Assembly: GCA_001630475.1 (NCBI GenBank)
Contig: KV419424.1
Coordinates: 362,040 to 426,039 of the forward strand
Direction of reading: 5' to 3'
DNA from: Sistotremastrum niveocremeum HHB9708
Lineage: Eukaryota > Basidiomycota > Agaricomycetes > Sistotremastrales > Sistotremastraceae
DNA length: 64,000 nucleotides
Part shown: one piece after another, positions 60,407-64,000 of the stretch
Layout of the letters: every line of letters starts with the position of its first letter
How positions within the stretch are numbered: the first letter of the stretch is position 1
Notes under the pieces: generated by a model
Databases searched by the model: none
What the model was told of the DNA's origin: nothing
What the model saw: the letters and a program-made list of their open reading frames with translations, nothing else
Made by a program: the position numbers and the translations under genes

Positions 60407-61047
60407 GGGTTGTAGAAATATAATATACTATGTCGCAATTATATCGATATTTGTATCATATTGTATCACGATACAATATATTTTCTCCAGAGGACCATAT
60501 ATTGCCAAAATATCGATATATATTGTATATCATGATATATATTAAGGGTCCAATAAGGGTCCAGAAGGGGCATATTCTGGGTATTTTTGGGCCATATTTG
60601 ACCACTTTTGAGGTCAAATCTCCAGTATATGAGCCAATATAACTTATATCTTCTGTTATTCCCTCTATTTCAGTGTATTTTACCCTCATCACACTGTATT
60701 TGACCCCATGTATCAATATTTTGTCAATATATGTGCAATATACTTGTGTCTTGGGGGTGGTATACTGCACTTATATCACACAGATATTGCTCAAATATTG
60801 CTCAAATATAAGATATTTGCCTATATCTTGCTCAATACAGCTTGCAGAGGTTGTATATTGACTCCATACACATAGATTTGATGGAATAAAGGTCCATACA
60901 TGGCAGAAATAGGCTATATATTGATTTTATAGGAATATATCGATATATATCAATATATATTGGTATATTATATCGCGATATCAATATACAATATCAATAT
61001 AAATGAAAAGTGGGATTTATATTATATTATATTATATTTTACAACCC
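60407..61047 (-). mobile_element. TA-flanked AT-rich MITE, copy 2 (inverted relative to copy 1)
   Basis: 641-bp element beginning GGGTTGTAG and ending TTTACAACCC, with TA at 60405-60406 and 61048-61049. Its right end (TATAAATGAAAAGTGGG) is the reverse complement of the region just inside the left end of copy 1, and shared segments such as GACCACTTTTGAGGTCAAAT have their reverse partners there. The two copies therefore lie in opposite orientation. Confidence 0.8.
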
Positions 61048-61466
61048 TAGGTACGGTACCCGCAGGCATACCTGCCAGTGGCAAGGTACCTGCTTACTCA
61101 GCAAGGGGCAAGTACCAAGTATCAACTTTTTGGAAAAAACACTGACCAAGCAGGTACTTGGACCAGGTACCTGCTGTTTTTAGTAGGGAAAACAGCCTGA
61201 GGCAGGTACCCACTGCCAGGTATGAGTACCTGATTTTTGGGGTTTTTTGGAGGCAAGTATGCTTCTGAAAAAATTAGACCTACTAATTGTACTTTTGAGC
61301 GCTCTGGAGTACTAAAAAGTACTCAAAAGTACAATTAGTAGGTCTAATTTTTTCCAGAGTATGAGCTCAGGCGCTGAAAAAAGCATGGAGGTACCTGCCA
61401 CAGGTAACCCAAGTATGGCAAGTATGGACTCGTGTTAAACCTTGGACTGGACTTTCAAACCCTAAA
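61048..61466. repeat. GGTACC-rich dispersed repeat
   Basis: Sequence with many copies of CAGGTACCTGC-type palindromes and CAAGTA motifs. Similar sequence lies at 59027-59070, 59700-59740, around 60395 and inside the 282-bp element (62191-62472). The right end GGACTTTCAAACCCTA at 61448-61463 matches the inverted end of the 516-bp family, so the block is likely a composite element broken up by later insertions. Confidence 0.65.
61267..61354. repeat. Perfect 33-bp inverted repeat (hairpin)
   Basis: Arms 61267-61299 and 61322-61354 are exact reverse complements around a 22-nt spacer. Related, less perfect copies beginning CTTCAGAA...ATTAGACC occur at about 59744-59835 and 62622-62685. Confidence 0.85.
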
Positions 61467-61535
61467 AACAACCCAGGACAAACCCATCTACCTGGGTTGT
61501 TGAAGAGAAATTTCCCTCCTTGATAATCTGCGCTG

Positions 61536-61584
61536 GGAAAAATAAGGAGTCCTCTAAAGTTGAAAAAGGACTCCTTATTTTTCC
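61536..61584. repeat. Perfect 18-bp hairpin upstream of the zinc-knuckle ORF
   Basis: GGAAAAATAAGGAGTCCT at 61536-61553 pairs with its exact reverse complement at 61567-61584 across a 13-nt loop. It ends 24 bp before the ORF start codon. Confidence 0.8.
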
Positions 61585-61608
61585 TGATGAAAGTGGATTA
61601 TCCCCGAC

Positions 61609-62645
61609 ATGCTCGCAGCATTAGCAGAGATTGGTATCACCGAGTTCAAGGTTTTCAAACCTTATAGAGCTTATCTTACAAATGTGATCCAAAACACCTC
61701 TAAGTATCCACCGCCTATCCTTTATGGATTGTTGGATAAGGATTTCTTAACGTTAACTGGGGACACCTGCTTATGGCAATACAAAAAGCCTGGTATGGTA
61801 ACAACGCACTTCCTAGTGTACCCCCTACTCCAAAGCAAATTTCGACGTGGGTTCACTGTGGGCGATTTCAGGCTTAATGGTGACGCGGATCAACCTTCAC
61901 TAAAGAATGTGAAGGTAGCATTAGAGAAGGAATTTAAGACTAGGCTTGATGCCATTACAGACCTGAAAATGGAGAGTGCAAAGAAAGATCTTGCTCAGGC
62001 GAGATTTCTAAAGATGCTATTTGTGTCTGAAGAATGTCAACGTGACTCTAAGAAGTTCGATGGTCCAGTAATGTGGCGGGTTGCAACAGGTCCTATCCCG
62101 ATGGACAAAGAGTGTTGGCAATTGGTTGATAAGGTGCTGAGCACTAATCCGTTTAAGGGTTTTGCTGAACAACTTGGTGGCAAACCGCACTAAGGCCTCC
62201 AACGAATATATACTTGCCTTACCTGGGTACCTGCATGCAGGTACCTGCCTGTTTTTTTCAGCCAAAATCCCATACTTGTACTTGGCAAGTACAGGTACTT
62301 ACTTGCCTATACTTGCCTAAATAACCCCTATTTACTAGTAAAAATAGCAGGCAGGTACCTGCCTAAATGTCCAGCCAATAATCTCATACCTGCCTACGGT
62401 GTATTAGGCAGGTACCCTTGGCAAGTATACTTGCGGATATCCTTAAATGGGCTATATTCGTTGGAAGCCTTAAACCGCACGGAGGTGTCATTCAAGTTCG
62501 AGTCGCTGCCATTGACCTCATGATCTCATCCTGCGATATCTGCTTAGAATCCGGGCATATCCAGAACTCTTGTCCCTTTGCGGTGGATGGAAAGCTTAAA
62601 GTCTATCCTAGAACACTTCAGAAAAAATTAGACCTCCTATTTTGA
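61609..62645 (+). pseudogene. Zinc-knuckle ORF interrupted by a transposable element
   Basis: An open frame from MLAALAEIGITEFKVFKPYR to LGGKPH (61609-62190) stops at TAA within an inserted 282-bp element. The same frame resumes after it (from about 62476) with HGGVIQVRVAAIDLMISS, followed by CDICLESGHIQNSC, a CX2CX4HX4C zinc knuckle. It ends where another repeat begins (about 62622). I do not recognise the 194-residue upstream part. Codon and amino-acid use look coding, so it was a real gene or transposon ORF. A single CCHC knuckle is typical of gag-like or nucleic-acid-binding proteins. An N-terminal part may be missing upstream. Confidence 0.7.
62191..62472. mobile_element. 282-bp MITE with 8-bp target duplication, inserted in the zinc-knuckle ORF
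   Basis: Terminal inverted repeats TAAGGCCTCCAACGAATATA and TATATTCGTTGGAAGCCTTA match at 19 of 20 positions. The perfect 8-bp repeat AACCGCAC flanks it at 62183-62190 and 62473-62480. Its interior is GGTACC/CAAGTA-rich, like the dispersed repeat nearby. No coding capacity. Confidence 0.9.
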
Positions 62646-62685
62646 CTCCTGAGCGCTCCAGAGTACTCCAGAGTTGAAATAGGCC
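62622..62685. repeat. Short dispersed repeat truncating the zinc-knuckle ORF
   Basis: Begins CTTCAGAAAAAATTAGACC and contains GAGCGCTCCAGAGTACTCC. Related to the 61267-61354 hairpin and to sequence at about 59744. Confidence 0.6.
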
Positions 62686-63698
62686 TAGTGTTCCAAGGTC
62701 CAGTTGCTGTGACCAGTGGCAACCGGCAGTCACAACCAGACCGTGACCGGACTGCAGTTGCCGGTTGCCTGGGTTCTTGGAAAATCAGGCAACCGGCAAC
62801 CGCAGTCATGACCGGTCGTGACCGTGGTCGCAACCAAGGACCCTTAAGGGTAGTGTTTGAAAGTCCAGTCCATGTGACTGCAGGCAACCGCAGGTCGTGG
62901 TGGGGTCGTGACTGGACTGCAGTTGCTGGTCATCTAGATTTCTGAAAATCAGGCAACCGGCAACTGCAGTCATGACCAGTCGCAACTGTGGTCGCAACTG
63001 AGGACCCTTAAGGGCCCTCAGACAGGGTGTTCCCAGGGTATTTTGGGTCTCAAGTGACCATTTATGGTCATGTATTCATCAAATATGGTGCCATATAGTG
63101 TTCCTATGTGTTAATACACACTACATGACCACTAATAAGACTCAAAAACAATATATAAATGAATAAAATAATGGTTTATGCCAGTTATGACCTCAGTTGC
63201 TGGCCATGACTGGTCAGGCAACTGGTCTTTTTGTGACTGGTTGCCAGACCCTGCAACCGGTCGCAGTTGCCAGTCATGCAAAATTTTGACAGGCAACCGG
63301 ACCGGCAGTTACCAGTCACGGGCAAAAAGTGAAAAAGTCCAGTCGCAACCGGACTTTCAAACTCTACTTAAGGGTCCCCAACCAGGGTACCCAGAGGGTA
63401 TCTTGGGTCTCAAATGGGTGTTTATGGTGACCTATCTGGTATATATTGGTCTCTATATGCATGTACCACATCATATGAGGTGTATATACAGCATATATAA
63501 TATAATAATGATTAAAATATTAATAAAGGACCAGTTGTGACTGGAAAAACTGGCCATGACTGGTTGCACAACTGGTCGCAGCCGTGACCGGTCCCCAGAC
63601 CGCAACCGCAGTCGCAGTTGCCAGTCACACCAAATTTTGGACGGCAACCGGACCGGCAGTTGCCAGTTGCACCCTCCGGAGGTCAAAAGTCCAGTCGC
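62686..63698 (+). mobile_element. 516-bp-family element, outer copy, interrupted and truncated
   Basis: Starts TAGTGTTCCAAGGTCC and runs to 62850, is interrupted by the inner copy (62851-63366), and continues from 63375 to about 63698. Alignment to the inner copy indicates that the last about 20 bp, including the right terminal repeat, are missing. At that point 18S rRNA sequence begins. The right flank target duplication is therefore absent. Confidence 0.8.
62851..63366 (+). mobile_element. 516-bp hAT-like MITE, inner copy inserted in the outer copy
   Basis: Ends TAGTGTTTGAAAGTCC and GGACTTTCAAACTCTA are inverted repeats. The perfect 8-bp duplication CTTAAGGG flanks it at 62843-62850 and 63367-63374. 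Length is identical to copy A (516 bp), and sequence matches along the whole length with scattered differences. The insertion post-dates the outer copy. Confidence 0.9.
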
Positions 63699-63795
63699 TA
63701 CTACCGATTGAATGGCTTAGTGAGGCCTCCGGATTGAGTCTGAGGAGCCGGAAACGGTACTTCGGTATTCGAGAAGCTGGTCAAACTTGGTCATT

Positions 63796-63853
<58 letters not shown>
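63694..63853 (+). rRNA. 18S (SSU) rRNA, 3'-terminal fragment
   Basis: Matches the last about 160 nt of fungal SSU rRNA: GTCGCTACTACCGATTGAAT, AAACTTGGTCATTTAGAGGA, AAGTCGTAACAAGGTTTCCG and the end GTAGGTGAACCTGCGGAAGG followed by ATCATTA. The rest of the 18S gene is absent upstream; repeat sequence is joined directly instead. Confidence 0.97.
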
Positions 63854-63856
<3 letters not shown>

Positions 63857-64000
63857 AATTTCTCAAAGTTGCTTACAGCGTTGTGCGGTCATTCGCATAT
63901 GTTGAAGGTAGCTCTTGAGCATTTCACACATCCCCTGTGCACCTTAAGAGGGTAACTGTTTTATCTTGAGCGCGTTGTGCTCGATAGGACGTGTTGCCCT
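63854..64000 (+). other. ITS1, partial (runs off the window end)
   Basis: Directly follows the conserved 18S 3' end. Unconserved sequence as expected for an internal transcribed spacer. 5.8S is not reached. It would allow species-level identification by comparison with fungal ITS records. Confidence 0.9.

Noticed and set aside
59264-60861. Several 60-104-codon frames rich in Tyr and Ile
   Set aside because: Produced by ATAT-rich MITE sequence; both strands are open in the same places.
63584-63955. 123-codon frame crossing the 18S/ITS1 boundary
   Set aside because: The sequence is rRNA and spacer; the frame is accidental.

Overview
The window is nuclear DNA of a filamentous basidiomycete, most likely an Agaricomycete. 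Genes are packed tightly on both strands and broken by many short GT-AG introns of about 45-60 nt. They encode typical fungal housekeeping proteins, and the window ends in the 3' end of an 18S rRNA gene followed by ITS1. Most coding regions appear in six-frame translation only as exon fragments. I assembled the gene models below by joining fragments across GT-AG boundaries that restore known family motifs, so outer limits are firmer than every internal splice site.

Gene-dense part (about 196-58590), in order: TRAPP subunit Trs23; an RNA-dependent RNA polymerase of the RNAi pathway; splicing factor SNW1/Prp45; BCKDH E1 beta; a CreC/WDR20 WD40 protein; a short-chain dehydrogenase; the Trf4-type poly(A) polymerase; a hidden small twin-CX9C gene (CMC2); a GDSL/CE16 acetylesterase; AP-2 mu; a SIT4/PP6-associated SAPS protein; an FAH-family hydrolase; acetolactate synthase ILV2; a Hop1-like HORMA-PHD meiotic protein; PLAA/Doa1; a histidine phosphatase; a vacuolar Ca2+/H+ exchanger; the Rag GTPase Gtr1; lumazine synthase; an Srp40/Nopp140 protein; mitochondrial-type TilS; an insulin-degrading-enzyme (Ste23) metalloprotease; Cks1; a large unrecognised membrane protein; a secreted Cys-containing protein; a GH5 glycosidase; the CAAX protease Rce1; and a YTH-domain m6A reader. 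These genes do not form one pathway. Neighbours are often divergent with under 100 bp between start codons (RDR/SNW1, BCKDHB/creC, TRF4/CMC2, FAHD1/ILV2, RIB4/SRP40) or convergent with about 50-200 bp between stops.

Repeat island (about 59030-63700): composition changes sharply. It contains two about 630-bp AT-rich elements flanked by TA, in opposite orientation; two 516-bp elements with 16-bp terminal inverted repeats and perfect 8-bp target duplications; a third, outer copy of that family into which one of them inserted; a 282-bp element with perfect 8-bp duplications that splits a zinc-knuckle ORF; several perfect hairpins; and many copies of a GGTACC-centred motif. These are nested non-autonomous DNA transposons (MITE-like).

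End of window: the outer 516-bp-family copy stops about 20 bp before its expected end, where it joins the last about 160 bp of 18S rRNA at a 5-bp shared sequence. This is either a real rearrangement or an assembly join.
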